This document shows, one piece after another, positions 10,344 to 21,056 of a stretch of DNA of 64,000 nt. The notes beneath the pieces are model-generated. The model searched no databases. It was not told the origin of the DNA and saw only the letters and a program-made list of their open reading frames with translations. How positions within the stretch are numbered: the first letter of the stretch is position 1; each line of letters begins with the position of its first letter. The translations under genes were made by a program, and so were the position numbers. Source of the DNA: Austropuccinia psidii (lineage: Eukaryota > Basidiomycota > Pucciniomycetes > Pucciniales > Sphaerophragmiaceae); contig JALGQZ010000015.1 in assembly GCA_023105745.1 (NCBI GenBank), positions 19,196,499-19,260,498 of the forward strand, written 5' to 3'.

Positions 10344-11918
10344 AAAGGAAATGTCTGTGTGAGGCAGAGGAACAAAGGGGTTCAGGCTGAGTATTGCAAT
10401 TGATTGGAATGTCAGACCCAGTAAACTCCCCTTTGTTGCCTTAAATAGCCACCTGACTTCCCAGGAGGGCTTTTGTGAGGGTGTTGAGTGTGTACTGTGC
10501 ATTCAATCCACAAATGCCCCATGCAGAAAAGGACATGGCTCATTTGGTCACAGGTGACGGCAGAGAGCATACCAGCCTTATGGCCAGGTGATACAGCTTG
10601 CATATGACAAGTGAATACAGTGTGATCTTGGGTTGACCCATTTCACAGGTCTGCTTCAGGGTCATAATTGAAATGCTCAGTGGTTGAACATTTGATTTGC
10701 ACAGCTGTTGAGCTATTGATATAACAATATCAAATGCACCCCTGCTGAGAAATTGCTATCTCCGCTTTGTAAGCATGCATCCTGAGCATTTTGGCAGGCT
10801 GAGCATATTGTGCTGTGCAGTGGGCTTTCCAATGAACTATCATGAAAATTCCTCTGATCTGGCATTTGAAAAACTTGAAAACTGAAATTGTATGTGAAAA
10901 TCAGGCGAATCACCATGCTGAGCATGTGGCACATGCGCTACATGTATGAAAACAAGTGGAAGGTGGAGACCAATTGGTAATAGGCATGCAGGCTGAAGGA
11001 GTATTACACCATCCTAATTTGTACAGCCAACATTGTAGGAGGTACACCTTTGTACATGTATGCTGCTGGGCAGAGAAAGCTGTATGATAATGAAACATGC
11101 AATCATGCCAAGCCATCGAGTCAAATTTCTCAAATGCATCCCTTTGATGCACCTTGTTGGAGAGCTCCACCTCAGATGATGGTTTCTGCATGGTTATGCT
11201 AAGGGGTGCATCATGGGATGAGGATGCATTTTGGTCATTTGCAAAAAGTCAATTCACTCTGGAGCCAAGGTTATGGCAAAGTATGACTGCATCCCACTTT
11301 TGAATTTCACACCCGCAAATTGCGGCAGCACCACACACTACGGATGCACCCCCCCGCAGGTCATATGCCAGACATTTGCACATGCATCGCAAAAGTTTTG
11401 GCACCTGTCTTCCAGCCAACAGTCATGCATTCCCCCCTGGAAACCCAGTATGTATCGGTCCACAAGACTTTCCTCACACAACAAAACTCATGCTTGGTGG
11501 CACGCCACTGTGCATACCTCACTCTCCCACACAAGAAGATCTGCACAGTGAAATTTTACTTTCCACCACCACCACCCTTGCCCAGTAGGTCACTATATGG
11601 CAATTAAATTGGGGAAGATACACTTACTGTTTGCTGTCACACCAAAAAAAATGGCTGCACGCCTCCAATATTCCACTGTACAAGAAGTTGCTACAACCAA
11701 CCAAATTTTGGATATGTTAATGGGAAACTTGGACCCCCAATACTTGCATAATACAGGGAAGATCCCGAATTTACATTGGTGCACCCACATTCTTGCCACC
11801 TTGCCTTTATATACGCCTCAAATTGGATATGAAAACTATAAGTTCAAGAGCCCCATGTCCCCAATGACTATGCATGTAACCACAGGCCATCCCCCTTTGG
11901 GCCCATTTCTACCACTCA

Positions 11919-11925
11919 TATAAAG
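11919..11925 (+). promoter_or_regulatory. TATA box of gene D, copy 1
   Basis: TATAAAG lies 96 bp upstream of the D start codon at 12021. The second D copy has TATAAG at 63411-63416, 95 bp before its ATG, within otherwise diverged sequence, which supports a functional core promoter. Confidence 0.45.
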
Positions 11926-12173
11926 TCCACCACCTGTGCTTTTTCCTTTTCATTCCCATTAGGTAGCTATTGCTGATCAGATCATTTCCCACTGTCCCCA
12001 AATAATTTGTAATAGCCATCATGTCAACCCCTTCACAACCAATGTGCATTGAGATGATTAATCTTTGTATTCAAATAAATAGTCATATAACCTTGACTCC
12101 TGATAATTCCCACTTACCTTCTTCAATTATCCTATGGCACAATCAACATGATCTTTTTCTAAATCTCCCCAAT

Positions 12174-13610
12174 TGTCAGGCTGAGTCTATGTTGAAGCAG
12201 TAATTAGGCTATTTACAACTAGAACTTTGACTGTGACACATAAAACATGATTTAAGATGATATTATTTTAAGTAAAATAAAGATTTATAATATAATTAAA
12301 GGGTTATACTATTAAGGAATAGTGGTGGTGAGCACTCTCGAGAACCCTGGGTGCAGTCTTACCAGTTGGATTACTATAATAAGAACTATAATAATTAAAA
12401 TTATAGTTATACCTGCTTATTATCCAAGAGTAAAAAGTTTTTGGACAGTTAACTACGTAGGTGATTCAAGAGCAGGATGAGGAAACAATTCTGGCTGTGA
12501 AAAGCCTGCCTTTTATCCTGAAATGGGGTGGAAAGGGTGCTAGACCTTTCTATGTAGAGGAAGTGAAGATTTTTTCACTCTCTGAGAAAGGCTTGTGGTT
12601 TGCAAAGACATGTATAGCCTGTATTGAGCTCAGATGTGGTTCTGAAACCACATCTGGGCAGTTTCTACCAATACAGGTTGAAAATTTTCATTTGGGGACC
12701 TCACAGCCTGATTCTGATGTGTATGAGGCGTAGAATGCTGTACAGAAACTGTATGGGACCCCAGTATTGACTGACATATGAGGTATTAAAGTAAAAACAA
12801 TATTCTTTGTCTATTTGACACCTCATATTCATGATTATGGGACATTATCCCATGGTAAGGCTGTATTGGTCAGAATGTGGGATTTTGACCTTAAAACAGC
12901 TGCAACTTTGTCAGTTCTTGAGATATCAGCCTCAAAACTAAATCGGTGTGAAGCCCTGTATGTGTTCTACAAAATGGTACCTTATTTGATATGGTTATCA
13001 TTAAATATGGCAAAGTTATGCCATGTACAAGATTTTTGTACATATGCATGGTTTAGGCAAAAAGCTGTATTGGGCTTGTTTGCCCCATACCTTCTGCTAT
13101 AGTTGAGATATGAGTAAATGGATGACACCATCAGATAGCCCTGATTGTGAACTTTCCAAAAAGACCCCACTTTAGGTATCTCACACTAAAACTGCAAAAG
13201 TTAGATGGGAGGTGAATGTGTTGTTCACCCTTATTTGGCCTGAATTGGGCCATAACTCAAGTAATACTGGTGCTAGCTCAGCTTGACTAGTACCATTGGT
13301 CAGCCCTGGATTAGAGCTTTATTTTGGGTACCCATTTGATTGGGTAAGGCCTCTCCTTCTGGATTTTAGATGAGAGGTGAAAATTAAGGTTTATGCTCTG
13401 CAACAACTTTGAGCAGGAATAACTTTGTTATTTCTTGTCCTATGGTGATGGGACTTATATTTTTAGAAAGTGGTGATTTTCCTCTTTCTTGTGATACCTT
13501 TTGAGCTGATTTGGCTCAGCTCCATGTTTTGGTGGTATCTTGGCTATACCATTGGTTGATGGTATTTTGGCTGTCATGCTTGTGCTCTGGTTTTGAGTCA
13601 CAGGCTGACA
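12174..13610 (-). mobile_element. Solo LTR of the Ty3/gypsy TGTCAG family, reverse orientation, inside gene D
   Basis: 1437 bp, bounded by TGTCAG...CTGACA, and homologous in reverse complement to the LTRs at 30931 and 39177 (shared 'tagtggtggtgagc', 'ccctgggtgcag', 'ggattttagatgagaggtga'). Direct repeats of ccaat flank it (12169-12173 and 13611-13615). The uninterrupted paralogue has a single ccaat at 63659-63663, proving insertion into an intact D reading frame. Solo LTRs arise by recombination between the two LTRs of a full element. The apparent ORFs inside are not genes. Confidence 0.95.
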
Positions 13611-15586
13611 CCAATCAGTTGAATGCTATTGGCTCTCTCCCTGAAACTGATTCTAAAACTTTGATACCATTCCTTGGGGCACTAAAAACTTTCATGCACT
13701 GCAGTCCTGGTGGGGCATGGATTGAAAATTGCCAACCCAATCCTACTCCAACATTATTTGTGGAGGGAGTATTTATGACTGATCCAGATGAACCTTCCTC
13801 ATCTCAGAAGCCCAATCTAGCATTGATGTTATTCACATGGTATCCAAAAATTCTATTCATATTTGAAAGTTTTACAAAACAAGACTTCAAGCTTCAAATT
13901 CCTAAAGAATATGACTGTCATTCTCATAACCAATGTCAACTCTTTACTGCGGCAACTCCCACTTCAATCTAGACTACCCCCTTGTATCCAGCTGTCTTTT
14001 CTTTGTCTTCCAAGACAAAACTGATACAATCACCCAGGGGATCAGACCTTCCCATGATGACCTCCCCCCATTCCATAATTAAGACTCCCCTCCTCCCTCA
14101 TCAAAAAAAGCGGACTAGCTTTTCTCTGGGATCAAGAGATCCCCAATGGACAATCCGCCCGTAAACTTTGGGCCAACTCACCCGCTGGATCCACTTTGAA
14201 TTCCAGGAACATCATTACACGCAAGGTCATCAGCTCATTTGAATCCCTTTTGAGCAATACCCCTCTTGGAGGACTCCTTGAGGATGATATGTAATTAGGT
14301 AAAACTACTCAGGCCATCGCACTAATTGGTACCTCAAAGGAGCGGCTAATTACAAATGCCCACCTCATTTAATTACCAACTGGAAATGAGAAATATCCAA
14401 ACATGCTCAGGCTGGAGCACTGAAAGCCAATACCTACCATGGCCCTACTCCTCACTCATTATCTGAGGCCAACATCTTTAAATGTGATATCATCATCACT
14501 TCTTACAATACTATCACCCAAGAATTCATACAAACAAATACCTCTACATAATTCATTTTTAAAATCAATTGGCATCATATAATTTTGGATGAAGCCCAGT
14601 GAGTGTCTGATCTCTTAATAATCCAAATTTCCTATCATGTCCAATAACCCTTCCCCCATCTTATAGCTATATTTTCTCTTAATACACTGTCACTCACCAT
14701 GCCATTAATAGCCTCCTATCATCCTGCCAAATATTTTCAATGGGAACACCCATTCACAGCACCATCTATGACCTTTTGGGCATAATATCATTCAACACCC
14801 AACCCCAGAGCTCAGCTCAAGATAACTGGTCACCATTCATTCTGAATAGTCTTTTCAAAGGTAGAAAGGATATTTTGAATTTGTAAATGCGCCACACCAA
14901 AACCTCCCATCTCAAATCTCTCCCCACTATTAGCCATCACTAAGAACTGCTCCCACTCAACCCAATGATGCAGAAAGAATATTCTGCATTATACAAAGAA
15001 TTCCTCTCATCCAAAACAAAAGGACCAGGGGAATTTTTTAGAAGTATTAATAAGCTGCAAATATGTTGTAACCATCATATAATGCTTAACACAATGGTGG
15101 ATCCAGAGTTGGAAGACCATGAGGCCACGAGAACTCAGGATGACTCCTCAACAATCACCCAAAATGTTGTATATGTGGAAACATGCATGATGAGTACTAA
15201 AATTTCACACCTCCTCAAAAGCTTACTGAAGAAAAAAAATCAAACTGTTGTCCATGGAAATCAATTTTTTACTCCCAATGGACCCAATTTCTTGATTTGT
15301 CAGTCATTTATAATATGCATACTCTCCCAATTAAATTTATCTGTCAACATTTTTTGGTAGAATTGGTATAGTCTTCACCCATCACTCTATCCTTTCAGTG
15401 TGCATTGATGGAACAATTACAGCAAGAGGTCAGGAGAAGGCCCTGGAGAAATTTTTCAATAATCCTGAATTTGAGGTACTCATTGCCTCCATTGCCGCAG
15501 CTGGAACGGGCCTCAACATCACTTGCACTAATATTGCCTACTTAATCGTGAGGGGACCCCAGAAATTGACCCAAATTTTCTGAAAC

Positions 15587-17466
15587 TGTGGAACTCCTTT
15601 TAGTGTGGGATTGGATAAGGCAGTCCTTGAGGGGGAAATCACAGGTAAACAGTTTTGAATTGCTGAATTAATCCTGTAACCAAGGGTGCTAATGGTGTTT
15701 TAGCTGCCCCTCTGAATATACTAAACAATCTCCCTACAAAGCTCACAAATCAATATTTAATATTGTGGCTTTACAACTAGAGAAGACTTTTCAGCAGTCT
15801 CTATCAGACCTATTCAATAATCAGACTAATGATAAAATAATAATAATTTTAAATAAATAAATTTGTAGGTGATTTCAAGATGATAAGATAATAATTGAGT
15901 AGATAAATAATAGATATAATAGTACTGAGTGGTGATTTTAAGTTGTTTTCTTTGTTGAAGGTATTTTGTTGAATGGATAATAGTTCAATATGAGAAAATT
16001 TTAGTAATAGTGATAATATAATAATATTGTTTGATATTTTAAATAAGTGTAATTGATAAATAATTTTGATAATATTTTAAATATATATTTTGTGATAATA
16101 AAAATAGTGATATGGATTTTCTTCTAGTGAGAAGAGTATAATATAAATACTTTGTTGAGTATGAGTATTTCACTAATAGATGAATTTATAATATAGGAAG
16201 ACCTACTGTTAACTACAGCTATATATAAATCACTTTTAATGTAATGTAATAATAATAATAATAATAATTTCTAGATTAACCTACTAGTAAGGGATGAATA
16301 ATTATTCTCCTTCTTGGTATATAATTATTTGCATGAGGAAAGAGGAGAAAAATGAGAGAGAGAGGCCTCTTTTTATGTTGTGAGAAGTACCCATGGGCTC
16401 TCCATGTAAAGTGTTATTCTTGCCCTTGAGATAATTTTGCTGGTGTAGATTTTTTGTAACAAAAGTCAGATGACCTATCTGCTACACTGTATTAGTAATC
16501 TTGCACAGCCTTGAGAGATTAATGGTAGTGTGTAAAATTGAGAATGGTGTCATATGACTGAAATGTTTTTTCCATTTGTTTGGTCAAAATGAAGGTTGAG
16601 ATGTTTTTCTTGGTGGGGATTTTGATAAAAATATCAGGTGACTTCTCTTTTGCACTGCTTTAGTCAGCTTGCATAGCCTTGAGGAATTAATGCTGGTGAG
16701 TTAAGGATTAAGGTGGTGTCATGTGAATAAGCCCCTGTATAATTTGTTTGTAAGATTTATTTAGTTCCAGGTGATTATGCTGTGTAATGTGGGGATATCT
16801 TCTTGAGTTTTAATTCTTGATTACTGTAATTGCTGTGTGGTTTAAAGTTTTAGTGTATTCCCCTTGCATGCAGCTAGTTGAAATTGAATTGAGTTGTATT
16901 TGATGACCCTGAGGCTGTGTAATTTCCAGATCTTATGCATGTGGACTGCATAAGTCTTATTTGGGCTTCTGTATTGTTGTGTAATTTTTAAGTTTTCTTT
17001 TTTTAGTGGATTTTCCCATGTATTGAGTTGAATTGGATACTATCATGTGATCCTTGTGTCACAGGAACTGTGTTTGGTTACTGTGATTCTTAGTAATATA
17101 ATCTTCTTGATGGATTTAGAGTGGACATAATGTTACAATGATACTTTTCACATGTAACTTTGAGTTTCTGTATGTATTAAGCCTATTGTTGATTCTGTAA
17201 GGCTTATATGTAGGTTTTATTGTATAATTCCATAAGATTGGATTCCCCTATTATTTATTTGATTGTAGAAATATGTTGATTATTTCAATTCTGAATGCCA
17301 AATCTTCCATTCCTCCCTACTATTGATGTTATTCCTGAGTGTGTGTGATCTTTAATCATGTCCTTTGAGTGGTGATTTCCTGAATTAGTTATTTTGATCT
17401 TGATTTTCCAACTTTTAATTTTCAAAAAAAATTCTTGAAACTGGTAAAAAGGTATGGAATACCACA
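15587..17466 (+). mobile_element. Solo LTR-like repeat, TGTGG...CCACA family, inside gene D
   Basis: 1880 bp, starting TGTGGAACTCCTTTTAGTG and ending GGAATACCACA. It aligns end to end with 59627-61580 (shared 'gagggggaaatcacaggtaa', 'cctgtaaccaagggtg', 'ggtatggaataccaca'). It separates the SNF2 C-terminal motifs on either side. The flanking four bases are aaac / acac, so the duplication is imperfect. Both copies lack coding capacity, and the TG...CA ends favour a solo LTR. Orientation is arbitrary. A (AAT)n microsatellite is at about 16245-16267. Confidence 0.75.
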
Positions 17467-17640
17467 ACACTGATTTCAACCTTTCCAGGAGCCAAATTTG
17501 AACCCAGCCAGTGAGGCTCAGGCTGTTGATTGACTCCATTGTATTGGGCAACAGTGACCCGTGAAGGGTATTCACTTTATCACTCCTCATTCAGTTGAGG
17601 TCAACATGCGGAAGGTACCTTTCAAGCTCATCTGTGTCTC

Positions 17641-18047
17641 TGATTGTATTACTATTCTGAAATCATTATTTATGGAAATCCCATATTCCCATCACCAATA
17701 GGTCCAAGAGAAGAAACACTTTTTAACTGCATGAGCCTTCCTAATTTTATCTCATTTGTGTTTGAAAAAGTTGATAACTACTTTTCACCCTGTCACAGGT
17801 CCACAATTATGAAAACCATGAGCTGCATTGAACTTCTTCAATATTTGCTGAATGAAAATGAGCAATAGAAAAATATTGATAAGGGAAAACATAGAAAATT
17901 ACTACATACAAGCTCATATTGTTCATATTCCATTTTATTTATCAGGATTTAGCACATTTAAGAAATGAAAATCAGATTGTATTACACCCACACAGACAAT
18001 TCACAAAACCTTATTATGTAAATGTGCTATACATTTATTTTCCTAAC
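17641..18047. other. Spacer between D and E
   Basis: Holds a 74-aa plus ORF (17644-17868) that follows the end of D without a recognisable domain; it could be the decayed C-terminal tail of D or chance. Nothing else seen. Confidence 0.3.
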
Positions 18048-20111
18048 TTATTGCAGATCATTGCCATTTGCGCTAATAACTAGCATTTCAAGTATTTTGA
18101 GGGAGATAGTCTGCATCTTACTACAACCTTTGAGCCAATCTTGATCAAATACCTGAAAGGATAAGCCTTCAGGAAAATCCCCATCATCATTCAATTTTAT
18201 TTCTTGCAGGCTATCAATAGTTTTTTTACCCTTTTTCTAATCCAATTACAAAAATCTATGTCTCAATCAATTTTCAATACCAACTCATTGAATAGGCCTG
18301 AGTGCCAATGTAAGCCCACTTTTCAGTAAACTTGACCTCCATTTTCCAGTACCTCCTCAGTATCTGAACATACCTGAGGGTCATTTAATGGTGATTCTAT
18401 AATGGGAAATTTAGCCATATCACACCATTCATGACAGCTCTCACAGGTCTTCATATAATCAAGCAGATTATCATCAGACTTTGTTCACAATGAAGAAGAG
18501 ATACAGTAACTAACCCTTTGACAAATCTTTGTGAGCTTTTGATTTTCCTTCTGTTTTACCAAATACTCTGAATCCTTTTGAATAGACTTCCATTATCTTT
18601 TCAATTGAGTGAAATATTGCTCCATTGAAGCTGCCGCAACCCCGTAGTTATTATGACACTTGTTCCAACAGTAATTATGATACTTGGTGTTGACAAGTGC
18701 AAGACATAAGGTATGTTAAAACACCATAGACATCAGCTCGTTTAATGGATGTTTCCATGAGCTCTCCCAGTACCAAGTGAATCCCTTTAGTCCTAACTTG
18801 TGGAGCTCATCTATGCAGTAGCTTTGGAAACCCTGACACTGAGCCTGTGTCAATAGCTCATTGAAAACATCCTGGGAAACATATCCTAGATGACCAGCCA
18901 CGTGAATTGAAATTTCACACTCTTCTGTTCTGGGTGGTGCTGGTAGTGAGGAAAACTCCTTATGCCTTACTTTGAGTAGGAACATACAATGGGTGTGTAC
19001 AGCTGATCTGATCCAATGGATATTTTCTGGAAGTTCCAATTTCAGCCATTTTTGTTGCTCCCTCTGGACTGCGCGTTTTGTCACATTGTGAGCTGTGCAA
19101 GCCTGGTTCCTTTGGTCTCTCATCTTGGATCAATTGAGAAAACTCTGGGCAAGGGGCATTTGAGGGTGGGTGAACTCACAATTTGACTGAGTGCCCTGCT
19201 CATGCGCCATGAAATCGTCCCTCCTTGGTTCATCATTTGTTTCACTTTGAGTCAGAGACATGATCTCATCCTCATCATCCACAATTTTCTCTCGTGATGA
19301 AGTGGCATGAGGTGTTCTTGGTTTGAAGGCATATCGATGATGACGTCCAGTAACTTTTTCTTTATGGACCAGAGGTGAAGATGCATAAAGCTCATCACCT
19401 GCCATGAAAATCATCAGTTAACACATCAACAAATTAATAAAGACTGGTCATACTCACAATCTTTAATTGGCTCCTGAGATTGGACTGTCTTGCCTAGAGG
19501 TGCCATATCTAGCCCATGAAACAAACATGTTTGATTTTGCAAAATTTTATATTCCAAAATCCAAAAGACTTACTTTGATGAAGTGTCAATCCTACATTTC
19601 CCTCTGAAAGTTCACTCTGACTAACATTTTCCAATGGTCTTGTTTTCCACCCACCATCAACTGGCTTTTCATGGCCCATTTGAACCTGAGATCCTGATGG
19701 AATGTTGAGGGTTGGCTGTTTACTTTGCCCAAAGGGTTCCTGGGACACCACTGGATTCCAACCAGGAATAAGGAGGAAGTCTCATGGATATTTGGATTGT
19801 GAATTAGCTTTCAATGAGATTTCTGGTGTGATTCTTGGCCCCTCAGACACATGCCTTTGTGTATTAGTGGGATTTGGGGGAATTGGAGTGACAGAAATAT
19901 TAGGAATGGACCAAGTGCTTGAAGTTTGAGAAGTTGCATTTCCCACATCAATGTTGAGACCTGATACATTCATTGAAGATGCAATAGGGGTTGTGAGTGA
20001 AAGGTTGGGACTTGTTGGTGACTGTGTTGTTTGAAAATATTCTATACTAAATTTACTATCTGAGTCATGAACAAAACCTGAATGGGATTTACCTGGGTTG
20101 GAAGATGACAT
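18048..20111 (-). pseudogene. Gene E: spliced transposon-linked gene of unknown function, with nonsense mutations
   Basis: Start ATG at 20111 (MSSSNPGKSHS). Exon 1 runs to 19574 in one frame with an in-frame TGA near 19782. Intron 1 is 19509-19573 (gtaagt...gctag) and intron 2 is 19399-19457 (gtgagt...ggcag); both keep frame, good evidence of a real spliced gene. Exon 3 (from 19398) encodes an acidic stretch (DDEDE) and then a conserved region including QREQQKWLKLELPE, IHVAGHLGYVSQDV and LGLKGFTWYWESSW. The frame continues to about 18050 through stops after N (19130), VF (18716), KR, SL, VY and ID. No enzyme motif recognised. It is divergent from transposase F (950 bp apart). Gene H is a distant relative (GLKGITFQW). 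Confidence 0.65.
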
Positions 20112-21056
20112 GAGGGCTAAAAAACTACAGTAATTTTTTCAACATGATAAAAAAGCTCAGTATTATGATAAAATAGAGTGATTTCAAGTGTATAAGAGAG
20201 AAATTGTATGAATAGTGGGAATGAACTCTCTTGTGGAATTCTAAAAAAACAATTTTTGGGAGAATTTGCCTTGCCTATCTTTGAACTCCTCCACTTTTGT
20301 CAGAAACCACACTGCACGGCCTACAAGCATATAATGTCATATTTCCTTGATCTAAAAGGGAACCCATCATCCATAAGTAATCAGATTCAAGAAAAACTTC
20401 CCCATTCCCATTGTCACATTGTGTGAATTATCCAAACTGCCAATATATGCATCAAAACTCCCAAGCATTCTATATCTGTATGAGTGTATCTTCATGAAGG
20501 ATATACCCAAAAAAGACACATCACCTTTTTAAGAAAGGAAAGAAAATCCAAATCAGATATCAACTGATAAAAGCCCGCTGCACTCAAGCCAAATACCAAA
20601 GCTTCAGCTACACTCCAAACCCTTATGTAATAGGTTTATATTGTTATGTCTGTAATAGGGTTTAAGCCATGTACAATGGTGCACCAGCATACATGGATTA
20701 ACGGTTAATCTTCTCAATTCAATGGTTACACTTCACTAATGGAACACCCTAAATGGTCAAAACAGCTGTATCACCATGTGTAAATAAACTAGAATATGTA
20801 CAAGCATTGAGCAACATGCCATTTTACCCAAGTAAACTCCTAACCAGTTCCCCCATCCAGATGTGACATGTTACACTCTATACCCTGCATCTCAGCAACC
20901 ATTACAAATGCAATAAGATCCTCAACTGGCTAAAATCATATCCCCGTTCATAAATAACCACTCAATTTTTTTTACATTTAATCACACTCCTAAACAGTTG
21001 CACATCAACCATAGATATTTATAAACAAACCAACTTTATTCTAAATTCGGGCAGCA
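20112..21056. promoter_or_regulatory. Divergent intergenic region between E (-) and F (+)
   Basis: About 945 bp without a supported gene. It separates two divergently oriented genes and so would carry both promoters; an AT-rich TTTATAAAC near 21020 is a possible TATA element for F. The 72-aa ORF at 20208-20426 has no support. Confidence 0.35.

Larger units (their letters stand above)
9808..12020. repeat. Spacer R, copy 2, joining C to the D promoter
   Basis: Aligns with copy 1 to about 11200, then continues to the D start along 62300-63510 of the other unit (shared 'ttggtggcacgccac', 'accaaccaaatttt/acccacccaatttc', 'gtgcacccacatt'). The ORFs here (for example 11231-11551, 11597-11923) are not maintained in the other copy. 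No gene called. Confidence 0.6.
12021..17640 (+). pseudogene. Gene D, copy 1: Rad5/HLTF-like SNF2-family ATPase, split by two solo LTRs
   Basis: SNF2 proteins are ATP-driven DNA translocases that remodel chromatin or act in DNA repair. Coding parts are 12021-12173, 13616-15586 and 17467 to about 17640. The N-terminal part (MSTPSQP start) is family-specific and matches copy 2 at 63511. Motif I is at 14266-14313 (GGLLEDDM, stop, LGKTTQAIALI: the Gly of GLGKT is a TAA). A YHGPT..DIIITSYNTI segment precedes motif II at 14588-14599 (ILDEAQ, followed by a stop). A linker LQICCNHH is near 15060. The helicase C-terminal lobe is at 15398-15583 (IDGTITARGQEKALEKFF, AAAGTGLNIT). After the second LTR, PASEAQAVD-stop-LHCIGQQ-stop-PVK is motif VI with all three Arg positions lost. 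About ten in-frame stops; the gene is dead. TATA box 96 bp upstream. Confidence 0.85.
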
